Positions 34,327 through 43,810 of a DNA stretch of 64,000 bases are shown piece by piece. The notes beneath the pieces were generated by a model. The model made no database searches and had not been told where the DNA came from. It saw only the letters and a list, made by a program, of their open reading frames with translations. The translations under genes and the position numbers were made by a program. The stretch's first letter is position 1, and each line of letters begins with the position of its first letter. The DNA is from JACQFV01 sp964593585 (GTDB lineage Bacteria; Zixibacteria; MSB-5A5; WJJR01): assembly GCA_964593585.1 (NCBI GenBank), contig CAZQIZ010000006.1, forward strand, positions 1 to 64,000. The letters are read 5' to 3'.

Positions 34327-35142
34327 ATGAACACCAGACCGCCAGAACCCGGAATCGGGCGTTTGTTTCTCGACAAGATCGTCGCGGCGACGCGTGCGCG
34401 CATCGCGCGCCTGCGCGCGGAAACGATGTCGGCCGCGTTGGAGTCGCGGGCGCGGGCTCACAGCCCGCATTCGCTGGCTGCTGCGCTAAAGGCATCTTCA
34501 CCGGCGATCATCGCGGAAGTGAAGAAGGCGTCGCCCTCGCGCGGATTGTTCCGTGCGGACTTCGATCCGCTGACCCTGGCCGCATCGTACCGTGAGGGCG
34601 GAGCGGCGGCGTTGTCGGTGGTCACCGAGCCCGAGTACTTTCAAGGCAACGATGAGTGGTTGACGGAGATTCGCGCGCAGACCACGCTGCCGATCCTCCG
34701 CAAGGATTTCATCCTCGATCCCTTGCAGGTCGTGGAATCGGCGGCACTCGGCGCCGACGCCATTCTGGTCGTCGCGCGGCTGCTGTCGCTGGAACAGATG
34801 CGTGAGCTTCGACAAATGGCTGATCGACTGCGATTGGAGGTTGTTTTCGAGGCCCACGACGAAGACGACTTGGAGAGGATCAACGCATGCGCCCCGGCAT
34901 TGGTCGGCGTCAATGCGCGCAATCTCGACACCTTCGTTGTCGACACCGACCAGTTCGCTCGTCTGCGCGCAAAGCTATCCGCGGACGCGATCGCGATTGC
35001 TGAAAGCGGACTGAGCACGCACGCGGACATCGCCGCCGCGCGGCGTCACGGGTACACGGGGTTTCTCATCGGCGAAACGCTGGTGCGCGCCGAGAACCCG
35101 GCGGCGCTTCTGCGCCGCCTGCGCGATGGAGCGGGCGCATGA
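34327..35142 (+). CDS. trpC: Indole-3-glycerol-phosphate synthase
   Basis: 271 aa. The TIM-barrel motifs IIAEVKKASPSRG, LPILRKDFILDPLQV, LEVVFEAHDEDDL, VGVNARNLDTFVVD and AIAESGLST are in order; the Lys and Glu residues of the active site are present. It closes the indole ring. It is not fused to TrpF, which is the next gene and overlaps by four bases (ATGA). Confidence 0.95.
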   Translation: MNTRPPEPGIGRLFLDKIVAATRARIARLRAETMSAALESRARAHSPHSLAAALKASSPAIIAEVKKASPSRGLFRADFDPLTLAASYREGGAAALSVVTEPEYFQGNDEWLTEIRAQTTLPILRKDFILDPLQVVESAALGADAILVVARLLSLEQMRELRQMADRLRLEVVFEAHDEDDLERINACAPALVGVNARNLDTFVVDTDQFARLRAKLSADAIAIAESGLSTHADIAAARRHGYTGFLIGETLVRAENPAALLRRLRDGAGA

Positions 35143-35801
35143 ATCGCACGCTGGTGAAAATCTGCGGGCTGACCCGTCCGGAGGATGCTCATGCGGCCGC
35201 CGTTGCCGGCGCCGATGCGATCGGGCTGATCCTCTGGCCGGGGAGTCGTCGCTATGTCGACCTGGCACAGGCCGCACAGATCCGGAAGTCGCTGCCTGAC
35301 GGCGTGCGCGCGATTGGCGTGTTTGTCGACGGCGACGCGAATAGCGTGCGGCGCGCGGCTTCCGCCCTGGGCCTTGATGGCGCACAACTCTGCGGGCGGC
35401 TGGTTGGTGACGGATGGGCCGAGCTTGCGGCGGGTCTGACACTGATACGCGCCGTGGGAGTGAGCGTGGCACGTCCCATCGATGCCTCGCTGCGCCAGGC
35501 CTTCGTCGCAGATTACCTCGTCGACAACGGCTCGACCGGCGCGCATGGTGGCGCCGGCATGGCATACAATTGGACGTTGGCCGAACCGTTGAAATCCTGG
35601 GGACGTGTCTGGCTGGCCGGCGGACTGACGCCCGACAACGTCGCCGATGCCATCCAGGCGGTGCATCCCTACGCCGTTGATGTGTCCACCGGCGTGGAGA
35701 GCGCCCCCGGCGTCAAGTCACCCGAACTGATCGCGGCATTCGTCACGGCGGTGCGCCGCCTCGACCGGTCCTCAACCAGGGAATCCACCGATGTCCGCTA
35801 A
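35139..35801 (+). CDS. trpF: Phosphoribosylanthranilate isomerase
   Basis: 220 aa. N-terminal VKICGLTRPEDA contains the catalytic Cys; the catalytic Asp lies in the VDNGSTGAHGGAGMAYNW region, where canonical TrpF has LLDS..GGTG. WLAGGLTPDNVADAI and VDVSTGVESAPGVKS form the phosphate site. It performs the Amadori rearrangement before TrpC. It overlaps trpB by 11 bases. Confidence 0.93.
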   Translation: MNRTLVKICGLTRPEDAHAAAVAGADAIGLILWPGSRRYVDLAQAAQIRKSLPDGVRAIGVFVDGDANSVRRAASALGLDGAQLCGRLVGDGWAELAAGLTLIRAVGVSVARPIDASLRQAFVADYLVDNGSTGAHGGAGMAYNWTLAEPLKSWGRVWLAGGLTPDNVADAIQAVHPYAVDVSTGVESAPGVKSPELIAAFVTAVRRLDRSSTRESTDVR

Positions 35802-37011
35802 GACATCCCATCGACGGCCGCTCTACCTGCGCCGTCCCGACCGGCGGGGACGTTTCGGCGCGTATGGCGGACGGTATGTGCCGGAGACGCTTATTCCTGC
35901 GCTCGACCAACTGGCCGCAGACTTCGAGCGAGCCTGGAAAGACAAATCGTTTCGCGCCGAGTACGCGCGCTGGCTGGCCGAATTTGCCGCACGTCCCACG
36001 CCGCTCTACCATGCCGCCAACCTGTCGCGTCGACTGGGGCGCGGGCAGATCTACTTGAAGCGCGAGGATCTCAACCATACCGGCTCGCACAAACTCAACA
36101 ACACGATCGGTCAGATTCTGCTGGCAGTCCGGCAAGGGAAGCGGCGCATCATCGCCGAGACCGGCGCTGGGCAGCATGGTGTCGCTACCGCGACCGTGGC
36201 TGCTCTGTTCGGACTGTCCTGCGATGTCTACATGGGCGCGGTGGATGTGGCGCGTCAGGCGCCCAACGTCGAGCGGATGCGTTTGCTGGGCGCGCGCGTC
36301 ATTCCCGTCACCGCCGGCGCGCAGACGCTGAAGGATGCGACCAGCGAAGCGATCCGCGACTGGGTGGCCAATGTCGACACCACCTACTATGTCATCGGTT
36401 CGGTGGTCGGGCCGCATCCGTACCCGTACATGGTGCGCGAATTCCAGCGTGTCATCGGACGCGAGGCGCGGGCGCAGGCACTGCGTCACTGCGGACGCCT
36501 TCCCGACACGTTGGTGGCCTGCGTCGGCGGCGGATCGAACGCGATCGGTTTGTTTACTGACTTTCTGCCGGACGCGAAAGTCGAGATGATCGGTGTCGAA
36601 GCCGGCGGCTGCGGACTGAAGTCCGGTCAACATTCGGCCAGTCTGACCGCCGGATCAGTCGGTGTCCTGCATGGCTCCATGTCCTACCTCTTGCAGGACA
36701 AATACGGGCAGGTGACGGTGCCGCACTCGATCTCGGCCGGCCTGGATTATCCCGGCGTTGGACCGGAACATTCCTTCCTCCGCGACAGCGGCCGTGTGCG
36801 TTACCTGTCCGTCACCGACAAGGACGCGCTGGCGGCCTTCGAGATGCTGGCGCGCACCGAGGGCATTCTTCCGGCGTTGGAGTCGGCGCATGCGATCGCC
36901 GCATTGTCGCACCTGCCCAGAGACAGAAGCGGCCGTCGATTGATCGTTGTCTGCCTTTCCGGGCGCGGCGACAAGGACCTGGCGACGGTGATGGAGCAGA
37001 GTCATGCGTAG
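35791..37011 (+). CDS. trpB: Tryptophan synthase beta chain
   Basis: 406 aa. The PLP lysine is in NHTGSHKLNNTIGQ, the glycine-rich phosphate loop is CVGGGSNAIGLF, and the catalytic Glu is in ETGAGQHGVATA. It condenses indole with serine. The form with the GAGQHG and SAGLDYPGVGPEH stretches is TrpB1, which pairs with TrpA. It overlaps trpA by eight bases. Confidence 0.96.
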   Translation: MSAKTSHRRPLYLRRPDRRGRFGAYGGRYVPETLIPALDQLAADFERAWKDKSFRAEYARWLAEFAARPTPLYHAANLSRRLGRGQIYLKREDLNHTGSHKLNNTIGQILLAVRQGKRRIIAETGAGQHGVATATVAALFGLSCDVYMGAVDVARQAPNVERMRLLGARVIPVTAGAQTLKDATSEAIRDWVANVDTTYYVIGSVVGPHPYPYMVREFQRVIGREARAQALRHCGRLPDTLVACVGGGSNAIGLFTDFLPDAKVEMIGVEAGGCGLKSGQHSASLTAGSVGVLHGSMSYLLQDKYGQVTVPHSISAGLDYPGVGPEHSFLRDSGRVRYLSVTDKDALAAFEMLARTEGILPALESAHAIAALSHLPRDRSGRRLIVVCLSGRGDKDLATVMEQSHA

Positions 37012-37783
37012 AAGCAGCGCCCAAGCCCTCTTCGGCAATGGCCGTCCGGTAGTGATTCCCTTCCTCACCGCCGGATTTCCCAATCGCCGGACGTTTCTTG
37101 AGGCGGCTCATATCGCGCACGCGGAAGGGGCGGCGGCGCTGGAAATCGGCATGCCCTTCTCCGATCCTCTGGCCGATGGCCCGGCAATCCAGCATTCGTC
37201 GCAACGGGCGCTTGCCGCCGGGATGACCATGGAGGGGGTTTTTGACCTCGCCGCGGCTGTGCGCGCGCGACTGCCGATGCCACTTTTCCTGATGGGATAC
37301 CTGAATCCGGTTCTGCGACTGGGTATGGAGCGGTTTGCGCGATTGGCGAAGGCGGCGGGGGTCGCCGGGACGATCATCCCCGATTGTCCGGTGGAGGAAG
37401 CCGCCGGCTGGGTGCGTTGCTCGCGGCAACAGGACCTGGAGATCATCTTTTTGATCGCACCGACTTCGTCGGAGGAACGCATACGACGTATTGATCGGCG
37501 ATCCACTTCCTTCTCATATTGCGTGTCTGTCGCCGGTGTGACCGGCGCACGCCGTGCGGTGGCCCGCAGCACACGGGAGTACCTGGCACGGGTCCGCCGG
37601 GTGGCGCAAAAACCATATGTGGTCGGTTTCGGGATTGCCCGGCCCGAACACATCCGCGCTTTGCGCGGGTTGGCCGATGGGTTTGTGGTTGGCTCGGCGT
37701 TGGTGCCGCTACTGGAGGAGCGAAACTCCGGCCTGGTGAAGGCCGGACGGTTAATCAGGGGGCTGGTCCGGGCCGCGGAATGA
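37004..37783 (+). CDS. trpA: Tryptophan synthase alpha chain
   Basis: 259 aa. LEIGMPFSDPLADGPAIQ carries the catalytic Glu and Asp, followed by LMGYLNPVLRLG and VSVAGVTGARR, with phosphate-binding VGFGIARPEHI. It cleaves indole-3-glycerol phosphate and channels indole to TrpB. Last of the trp genes; argS starts four bases after its stop. Confidence 0.95.
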   Translation: MRRSSAQALFGNGRPVVIPFLTAGFPNRRTFLEAAHIAHAEGAAALEIGMPFSDPLADGPAIQHSSQRALAAGMTMEGVFDLAAAVRARLPMPLFLMGYLNPVLRLGMERFARLAKAAGVAGTIIPDCPVEEAAGWVRCSRQQDLEIIFLIAPTSSEERIRRIDRRSTSFSYCVSVAGVTGARRAVARSTREYLARVRRVAQKPYVVGFGIARPEHIRALRGLADGFVVGSALVPLLEERNSGLVKAGRLIRGLVRAAE

Positions 37784-37787
37784 CATC

Positions 37788-39527
37788 ATGACGACAACTG
37801 CAGCGACAACACAGCATGCCTTCTTCGACGAGGTCTGTCGGGCGACCGCCGCGGCGCTGACGGCCATGGGCTCGACGCTCTCCGCCTCCGAGGTCGCGGA
37901 CCTCTACGAGGCGCCCGACAGGAAGGGCTTCGGCGATTCGGCCCTTCCCTGCTTCCCACTGGCCAGCAAGTTGCGCATCGCCCCCAACGAGATCGCCGCG
38001 CGACTGGCGGCGTCCTTTGTCCGTCCCGCGTCGGTCACCGAGGTCAAGGCCATCGGCGGCTACTTTAACGTCTGGTACAATCCGCAGAGCGTCGCGTCGG
38101 AGGTGCTGCCGGAAATCGCCCGCTTGGGATCCTCATACGGCTCCTCCGCCATGGGCGCCGGACGCACCATCTGCATGGACTATTCGCACCCCAACATCGC
38201 CAAACCGTTCGGCGTGGGGCATCTGCGCTCGACAGTCATCGGGCATGCGCTCAAGAACATTTATGAGAAATTGGGCTATGCCACCGTTGGCATCAACCAC
38301 CTAGGCGATTGGGGCACACAGTTTGGCAAATTGATAGTCGCCTACCGAATGTGGGGGGACGAGGCGCAGCTACAGGCGCAGCCGATCCGTCATCTCTACG
38401 ATCTTTATGTCCGTTTCCACGCCGACGAGGAGACCAATACGGAACTCTCCGAACGCGCCCGCGCCGAATTCAAGAAACTGGAAGACGGCGACCGCGAAAA
38501 CCTCGCGCTCTGGAAGCGTTTCCGTGATGCCTCGCTGGAGGAGTTCCAGCGCGTCTACCGCCGTCTCGGCGTGGAGTTCGATTCCTACCATGGCGAGGCG
38601 TTCTACAACGACCATCTGGCGCCGCTGACGGAGCGGTTACAGAACGCCGGGATCGCCGTGACCGGCGACGACGGCGCGCTGGTGATCCCGATCGGCGACG
38701 GCAGCGAGCCGCCGCTTTTGTTGCGCAAATCCGATGGCGCGACGCTGTATGCCACACGCGATTTCGCCGCCGCCGAGTATCGCTGGAACACCTACCATTT
38801 CGACCGGTGCCTTTACATCGTCGGTTCGGCGCAGGCGCTGCATTTCCGTCAGTTGTTCGCGGCGTTGGCCAGGGCCGGCTACCCATGGGCTGAGCGCATG
38901 GTCCATGTCGATTTCGGCTGGGTGAAATTCGCCGACAGCATGATGTCGACCCGACGCGGCAACATTGTCTTCCTGGATGATGTCATTGAGGAGGCGGTCA
39001 CGCTGACCCGGCGGATCATTCAGGAGAAGAACGCCGAACTGCCCGACGCCGACGCGGTGGCCGAGGCCGTTGGGGTGGGCGCAATCGTCTTCTGGCAGCT
39101 GTCGGTCAAGCGGCAGAAGGATGTCAACTTCGATTGGGAGGATGTCCTCTCCTTCGATGGCCGCACCGGACCGTACTTACAGTACACACACGCGCGCATC
39201 TGCTCGCTGCTGCGCAAGTGGGGGGCGGCGGTGCCCCATGCCGCCGACTTCACGGCGCTGACCGGCGAGGACGAGCGCCGTTTGCTTCTGCAGCTGGCCG
39301 ACTGGCCCCGCCGGATCGCGCAGGCGGCGGCGCAATACGAACCGCAGATCATCGCCGCGTCGCTTCTGGACATGGCGCAGTCATTCAACGGATTCTATCA
39401 GAAGGTTCGCATTCTCGATGGTGAACCGGAGGCGCGTCCCGCGCGACTAGTCCTCTGCGACTGTGTGCGCGCGGTGATGGCCGAGGGCCTGCGGCTTCTG
39501 GGGCTGCAGGCGCCCGAGCAAATGTAG
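37788..39527 (+). CDS. argS: Arginyl-tRNA synthetase
   Basis: 579 aa. Class I motifs: HPNIAKPFGVGHLRST (HIGH region), HLGDWGTQFGKL, and MMSTRRGN in place of KMSKS, as is normal for ArgRS. The N-terminal Add1 domain (about 1-95) and C-terminal DALR domain (about 460-579, ending in LGLQAPEQM) are present. The enzyme charges tRNA-Arg. Its position between trpA and the DAHP synthase gene is unusual; the four-base gap suggests it is part of the same transcript. Confidence 0.95.
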   Translation: MTTTAATTQHAFFDEVCRATAAALTAMGSTLSASEVADLYEAPDRKGFGDSALPCFPLASKLRIAPNEIAARLAASFVRPASVTEVKAIGGYFNVWYNPQSVASEVLPEIARLGSSYGSSAMGAGRTICMDYSHPNIAKPFGVGHLRSTVIGHALKNIYEKLGYATVGINHLGDWGTQFGKLIVAYRMWGDEAQLQAQPIRHLYDLYVRFHADEETNTELSERARAEFKKLEDGDRENLALWKRFRDASLEEFQRVYRRLGVEFDSYHGEAFYNDHLAPLTERLQNAGIAVTGDDGALVIPIGDGSEPPLLLRKSDGATLYATRDFAAAEYRWNTYHFDRCLYIVGSAQALHFRQLFAALARAGYPWAERMVHVDFGWVKFADSMMSTRRGNIVFLDDVIEEAVTLTRRIIQEKNAELPDADAVAEAVGVGAIVFWQLSVKRQKDVNFDWEDVLSFDGRTGPYLQYTHARICSLLRKWGAAVPHAADFTALTGEDERRLLLQLADWPRRIAQAAAQYEPQIIAASLLDMAQSFNGFYQKVRILDGEPEARPARLVLCDCVRAVMAEGLRLLGLQAPEQM

Positions 39528-39581
39528 CAGGCAGAGGTTGGTGTCCCGGAGGCGTTCAATCTCCGGGAATGGGAGACGGAA

Positions 39582-40616
39582 ATGCTGATCGTCATGGACA
39601 TGCACGCCGGTCCGAAGGAAATCGAGGCGGTGTGCAATGAAATCAAGTCACTGGGCCTCATTCCGCATGCGATGCCGGGCGCGCAGCGCACCGCCATCGG
39701 CATCACCGGCAACAAAGGCGCCGTCGATGCCACCCGCTTCGAGGCGATGCCGGGCGTTTTGCGCGTCATCCATGTCACCGCGCCCTACAAACTGGTCAGC
39801 CGCGAATTCCATGAGGCCGACACGATCGTGCGCGTGGGCAACGTGCCGATCGGCGGCAACGGCTTTGTCATCATGGCGGGGCCGTGCGCGGTCGAATCGG
39901 CCGAGCAACTCGACCAGGTCGCCGCGCGCGTCAAGAAGGCCGGCGGCCACATTCTGCGCGGTGGCGCCTACAAACCGCGCACCTCTCCCTACAGTTTCCA
40001 GGGCCTCGGATTGCCGGGGCTGAAGCTGCTGGCGGCGGCCCGGGAAAAGCACGGGCTCCCGGTGGTCACCGAGGCGATTGATCAGGAGTCGCTCGAGCAG
40101 GTGGTCGAGTATGCCGACATGGTGCAGATCGGCGCGCGCAATATGCAGAACTACTCGCTGCTGAAGATGGCCGGGCGCTGCGGCAAGCCGGTTCTGCTCA
40201 AGCGCGGGATGGCGGCCACGCTCGACGAATTGCTGATGGCGGCCGAATACATCGTTAACGAGGGCAACCCCAACGTGGTGCTCTGCGAGCGGGGTGTGCG
40301 CACCTTCGCCGATCACACCCGCAACACGCTTGATCTGTCGGCGGTGCCGTTTGTGCGACGCACCAGTCATCTGCCGATCATTGTCGATCCCAGCCACGGC
40401 ACCGGCAAGCGCCACAAGGTGATTCCGCTGTCGTGCGCCGCGGCGGCGGTGGGTTGTGATGGACTGATGATCGAGGTGCACCCGCATCCTGACACCGCAC
40501 TCTCTGACGGCCCGCAATCGGTCAATCCCGAGGAGTTCGACGACCTGGTCAAGCGCGTCTCCGCCATCGCCGCGGTGGTGGGACGTCACCTGACCGCCCC
40601 GGATGGGAGACCATGA
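39582..40616 (+). CDS. aroF: 3-deoxy-7-phosphoheptulonate (DAHP) synthase, type I-beta
   Basis: 344 aa. An N-terminal ferredoxin-like regulatory domain (about 1-70) precedes the KDO8P/DAHP barrel, with FVIMAGPCAVES, LRGGAYKPRTSPYSFQG, QIGARNMQNYSLLK, LLKRGMAATLDE and PIIVDPSHGTGKR. This is the Thermotoga/Bacillus-like form whose N-terminal domain senses Tyr or Phe. It catalyses the first step of the shikimate pathway. A GGGAGA ribosome site precedes the ATG. The end overlaps aroA (ATGA). Confidence 0.93.
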   Translation: MLIVMDMHAGPKEIEAVCNEIKSLGLIPHAMPGAQRTAIGITGNKGAVDATRFEAMPGVLRVIHVTAPYKLVSREFHEADTIVRVGNVPIGGNGFVIMAGPCAVESAEQLDQVAARVKKAGGHILRGGAYKPRTSPYSFQGLGLPGLKLLAAAREKHGLPVVTEAIDQESLEQVVEYADMVQIGARNMQNYSLLKMAGRCGKPVLLKRGMAATLDELLMAAEYIVNEGNPNVVLCERGVRTFADHTRNTLDLSAVPFVRRTSHLPIIVDPSHGTGKRHKVIPLSCAAAAVGCDGLMIEVHPHPDTALSDGPQSVNPEEFDDLVKRVSAIAAVVGRHLTAPDGRP

Positions 40617-42001
40617 CCTCCACCAGTCCCGCCATTCCACGTCTGGGCGAAATCCGCATCGATCCGGTGCGCAAGCTCCATGGCGTCTATCGTCCGCCGG
40701 CCGACAAGTCGATCGCGCATCGCGCGCTCCTACTCGCCGCGTTGGCGAAGGGGCGCTCGCTTGTGCGTCCGGTGCCGCGCGCGCTCGATGTCCATTCGAC
40801 CGCCGCATGTCTCAAGCAACTCGGTGTGGCGATCGAGTTCCATGAGGACACCTGGGTCGTGGCGAGCCCGGGCGTTGCCGGCTGGATGGCCCCCGAACGC
40901 GCCCTGGACTGCGGCAATTCCGGCACTACCATGCGCCTTTTGGCCGGCGCCCTGTCTGCCTGCGGCTTTCCGGTGACGTTGATAGGCGATGAGTCGCTGT
41001 CGCGGCGACCGATGCTGCGAGTGGCCGAACCGTTGCGCCGCATGGGGGCGGCGATTACACTTTCGCCCCAGAACACCGCGCCGATCGCGTTGCGCGGCGG
41101 ATCGCTCACCGGCATCCGCTACGAGCTGCCGGTGCCGTCGGCGCAGGTCAAGTCGGCGGTGCTGCTGGCGGGGTTGTCGGCGGTCGGGGAGACAATCGTC
41201 ATCGAAGACACCGTTAGCCGCGATCATACCGAACGGATGCTGGCCGCGTCCGGCGTGGACTGCCAGATCGAACATCCGCAGCGCCCCGCCGGCGACAAGC
41301 GCGAACTGCTGCTGTCTGGCGTAACTGCCGAAACCCCGCTGCATCGTCGCACCATCACGCTGGGCGCGCAGCGGATTGTTCAGCCGCAGGAGTGGAACCT
41401 CCCCGGCGATTTCTCGGCGGCGGCGTTCATCCTCGCGGCCGCGCTCGGCGCGCGCAAGGCGGAAGTGATCGTCGACCAGGTCGGCATCAACCCCACCCGC
41501 ACCGGATTTCTGAAGGTCCTGAAACGCATGGGCGCCGAGGTGGAAGTGCGCAAGACCGACGAACACGGCGGCGAGCCGGTCGGGCAATTGCGCGTCGAGG
41601 CCTGCGAAACGTTCAAAGCCGTGCGCGTGCATGAGCACGAGATCCCGTCGCTTATCGATGAATTGCCGATGCTGGCGGTGCTGGCGGCGCGCGCCGAAGG
41701 CGTGACGGTCATTCGCGGCGCCGCCGAATTGCGCCACAAGGAGTCCGACCGGATCGCCGCGGTCACCGCCAACTTGCGCGCCATGGGCGCCAAGGTCGCC
41801 GAGCTGGACGACGGCTGGGCCATCGAGGGCCCGACCGAGTGGCATGGCGCCGTCATCGATCCGCGCGGCGACCATCGCATTGCCATGGCCTTTGCCGTCG
41901 CCGCGCTCTGGGCCGATACGCCATCGACGATCCAGAACGCCGGCGTGATGGCAATCTCCGATCCCGATTTTGTGTCGTCGCTGATCGCGTTGACCCAATA
42001 G
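40613..42001 (+). CDS. aroA: 5-enolpyruvylshikimate-3-phosphate synthase
   Basis: 462 aa, slightly longer than E. coli AroA (427). PADKSIAHRALLLAALA, LDCGNSGTTMRLLAG, DESLSRRPM, DFSAAAFILAAA and KESDRIAAVTANL are the substrate and PEP motifs. The NSGTTMRLLAG loop with Gly and Ala in the glyphosate region looks like the common class; I do not assign resistance. It overlaps the DAHP synthase gene by four bases. Confidence 0.95.
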   Translation: MTSTSPAIPRLGEIRIDPVRKLHGVYRPPADKSIAHRALLLAALAKGRSLVRPVPRALDVHSTAACLKQLGVAIEFHEDTWVVASPGVAGWMAPERALDCGNSGTTMRLLAGALSACGFPVTLIGDESLSRRPMLRVAEPLRRMGAAITLSPQNTAPIALRGGSLTGIRYELPVPSAQVKSAVLLAGLSAVGETIVIEDTVSRDHTERMLAASGVDCQIEHPQRPAGDKRELLLSGVTAETPLHRRTITLGAQRIVQPQEWNLPGDFSAAAFILAAALGARKAEVIVDQVGINPTRTGFLKVLKRMGAEVEVRKTDEHGGEPVGQLRVEACETFKAVRVHEHEIPSLIDELPMLAVLAARAEGVTVIRGAAELRHKESDRIAAVTANLRAMGAKVAELDDGWAIEGPTEWHGAVIDPRGDHRIAMAFAVAALWADTPSTIQNAGVMAISDPDFVSSLIALTQ

Positions 42002-42004
42002 CCC

Positions 42005-42889
42005 ATGCCCGCCCGCGCCGCCGATCATTACCGCACCGGACTCTACGGCATCGTGGGGCGCAACATCTCCTACACGCTGTCGCCGTTCATCTTTCGCGCG
42101 GTGTTCCGTGAATTGGGCTGGTCCGCCGATTATGGCATCTTCAACATCAGCGCGCGCGAGTTGCCCTCGCTTCTGGCCGCGATGCGCAACGCGCCCATTC
42201 GCGGGCTGAATGTCACCGTGCCGTACAAGCAAACGGTCATGCATTTGCTGGATTTCTGCGATCCATCGGCCCATCAGGTGGGTGCGGTGAATACCATTGT
42301 CCTCGAGCGCGGGCGTTTGGTAGGGGCCAACACCGACGTTGCCGGCGTCGTGGCGGCGCTGAGTCCCTGTCGCGCGCGTCTGCGCAGCGGCGAGGCGGTC
42401 ATCTTCGGCGCCGGGGGTGGCGCGCGCGCGACCGCCGCGGCGTTGATCGAGGAGTTCCAAATGGCCCGTGTAACCATCGCCGCGCGTCATCCCGTCGCGG
42501 CGCGCCGTTTGATCCATGATCTGCAAGACCGATTGTCGCCGGCGCATCTGGCCACGGCGGCGTTTGCGCCGGCCCGCGATCTCCAAGAGGCGCTCTCAGC
42601 CGCGGCGCTGGTGGTCAATGCCACGCCGGTCGGTACACCGGGAACGCCGGCGACGCGCCTGTTGCCGCACGGGACGCGGTTGCGGTCCGCCACCGTGGCC
42701 TTCGATCTGGTCTATCGCCCGCGTCCGACGCGCTTTGGCCGAGAAGCCAAAGCCGCCGGATGCCGCCAGGTCGTCGACGGCTGGCCGATGCTGATCGCCC
42801 AGGCCGAGGCCGCCTTCCGGCGTTGGACCGGCCGCGCCTTTCCCGTCCGGACACGAACGACACTGTTGCGTCTGCCGCATCTGCCGTGA
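42005..42889 (+). CDS. aroE: Shikimate dehydrogenase
   Basis: 294 aa. Shikimate site: NISYTLSPFIFRAVF (conserved S-x-S/HN region is slightly altered to YTLSPFIF), LNVTVPYKQTVM with the catalytic Lys, and GAVNTIV. The NADP Rossmann motif FGAGGGARATAAAL follows. It reduces 3-dehydroshikimate. Its stop overlaps the next start (GTGA). Confidence 0.9.
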   Translation: MPARAADHYRTGLYGIVGRNISYTLSPFIFRAVFRELGWSADYGIFNISARELPSLLAAMRNAPIRGLNVTVPYKQTVMHLLDFCDPSAHQVGAVNTIVLERGRLVGANTDVAGVVAALSPCRARLRSGEAVIFGAGGGARATAAALIEEFQMARVTIAARHPVAARRLIHDLQDRLSPAHLATAAFAPARDLQEALSAAALVVNATPVGTPGTPATRLLPHGTRLRSATVAFDLVYRPRPTRFGREAKAAGCRQVVDGWPMLIAQAEAAFRRWTGRAFPVRTRTTLLRLPHLP

Positions 42890-43329
42890 ACACCGCCGCG
42901 CCCGAATCCACTGTCGTCATTCTCAAGCGCGGCGCCGGGCAGGGGCTGCGCACCTTCTGGATCTTGATGCGCGTCATGATCCCGGTCTATGTCGGGATCG
43001 CGCTGTTGTCGCGGACTCCCGTGCTGCCGGCGATCGCCGAGTTCTTTCAACCGGCCATGGGCATCTGGCATCTGCCCGGCGATGCCGCGTTGGCGATGGT
43101 GCTCGGGCACTTTGTCAACCTGTATGCCGCCCTGGCGGTGATTGCCGCCGGCCACTGGGATCCGACTGCGGTCTCCGTCGCGGCCATCATCCTCGGGATT
43201 TCGCATTCGCACATCATGGAAAGCGCCATTTTCCGCCTGATGCGGATGCCGTTCGGCGTGCTGGCGACCATCCGCGTCACCGCCGGTTGGGGACTGGGTT
43301 GGATCGTGGCTGCCCTGATGTCGCATTAG
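42886..43329 (+). CDS. Small nucleoside-recognition (SpmA-like) membrane protein, first half of a pair
   Basis: 147 aa from a GTG that overlaps aroE. Three or four membrane segments are visible, including VMIPVYVGIALL and AVSVAAIILGISHSHIMES. The HSHIMESAIFRLM stretch, with a His and Glu four residues apart inside a helix, matches the Gate domain of nucleoside-recognition/SpmA-SpmB proteins. These are often found in pairs of half-size proteins. No transport substrate is known. It is translationally coupled to aroE and followed by its partner 13 bases later. Confidence 0.65.
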   Translation: MNTAAPESTVVILKRGAGQGLRTFWILMRVMIPVYVGIALLSRTPVLPAIAEFFQPAMGIWHLPGDAALAMVLGHFVNLYAALAVIAAGHWDPTAVSVAAIILGISHSHIMESAIFRLMRMPFGVLATIRVTAGWGLGWIVAALMSH

Positions 43330-43342
43330 GCGAGAGGAACCA

Positions 43343-43810
43343 ATGGACACCGCCATTGAAATCGTACGTGGATTGGGCAGTCTGGCGCTCAAGATCTTTC
43401 TGATCGTCATGCCGCTTCTGATCTTCCTGGAGTGGGCGCGCACCCGGCGCTGGTTTGACCGTTTCATTCAATCCAGCAATCATCTCTTCGCGCCGGTGGG
43501 TTTCCGTCCTCCGGCGCTCTTTCCGCTGATGACCGGCATCCTCTTCGGCATTTCGTATGGCGCCGGGGTGCTGATTCCGCAGTCGCAGTCCGGGCACATC
43601 TCGCGCCGCCAGGTTTTCCTGATCGCGCTCTTTCTCTGTCTGTGTCATGCGATTGTCGAAGACACGCTGCTTTTTGTCGTGGTCGGCGCCAATCCCTGGA
43701 TTTTGGTGATCACCCGGTTTGTGGCGGCGATGTTGATTGTCTACATTTTCTCCCAGCTGGCTTGGCCGATTCGTCCGGAGCCGGAGGAGGTTGCATCCAA
43801 GCATGTTTGA
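43343..43810 (+). CDS. Small nucleoside-recognition (SpmB-like) membrane protein, second half of a pair
   Basis: 155 aa with four hydrophobic segments. LCHAIVEDTLLFVVVG has the same H-x-x-x-E spacing as the partner's HSHIMES, so the two halves look paralogous. YGAGVLIPQSQSGHISRRQ is the loop seen in Gate-domain proteins. GAGAGG precedes the ATG. Its 3' end overlaps the aroK start by eight bases, so it belongs to the aro operon. Function unknown; a shared membrane complex with its neighbour is inferred. Confidence 0.65.
   Translation: MDTAIEIVRGLGSLALKIFLIVMPLLIFLEWARTRRWFDRFIQSSNHLFAPVGFRPPALFPLMTGILFGISYGAGVLIPQSQSGHISRRQVFLIALFLCLCHAIVEDTLLFVVVGANPWILVITRFVAAMLIVYIFSQLAWPIRPEPEEVASKHV

Noticed and set aside
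39556..39578. Hairpin CCCGGAG/CTCCGGG before the DAHP synthase gene as a terminator
   Set aside because: Only 7 bp with a 9-base loop and no T-run; it may be a weak mRNA structure but does not support an operon boundary.
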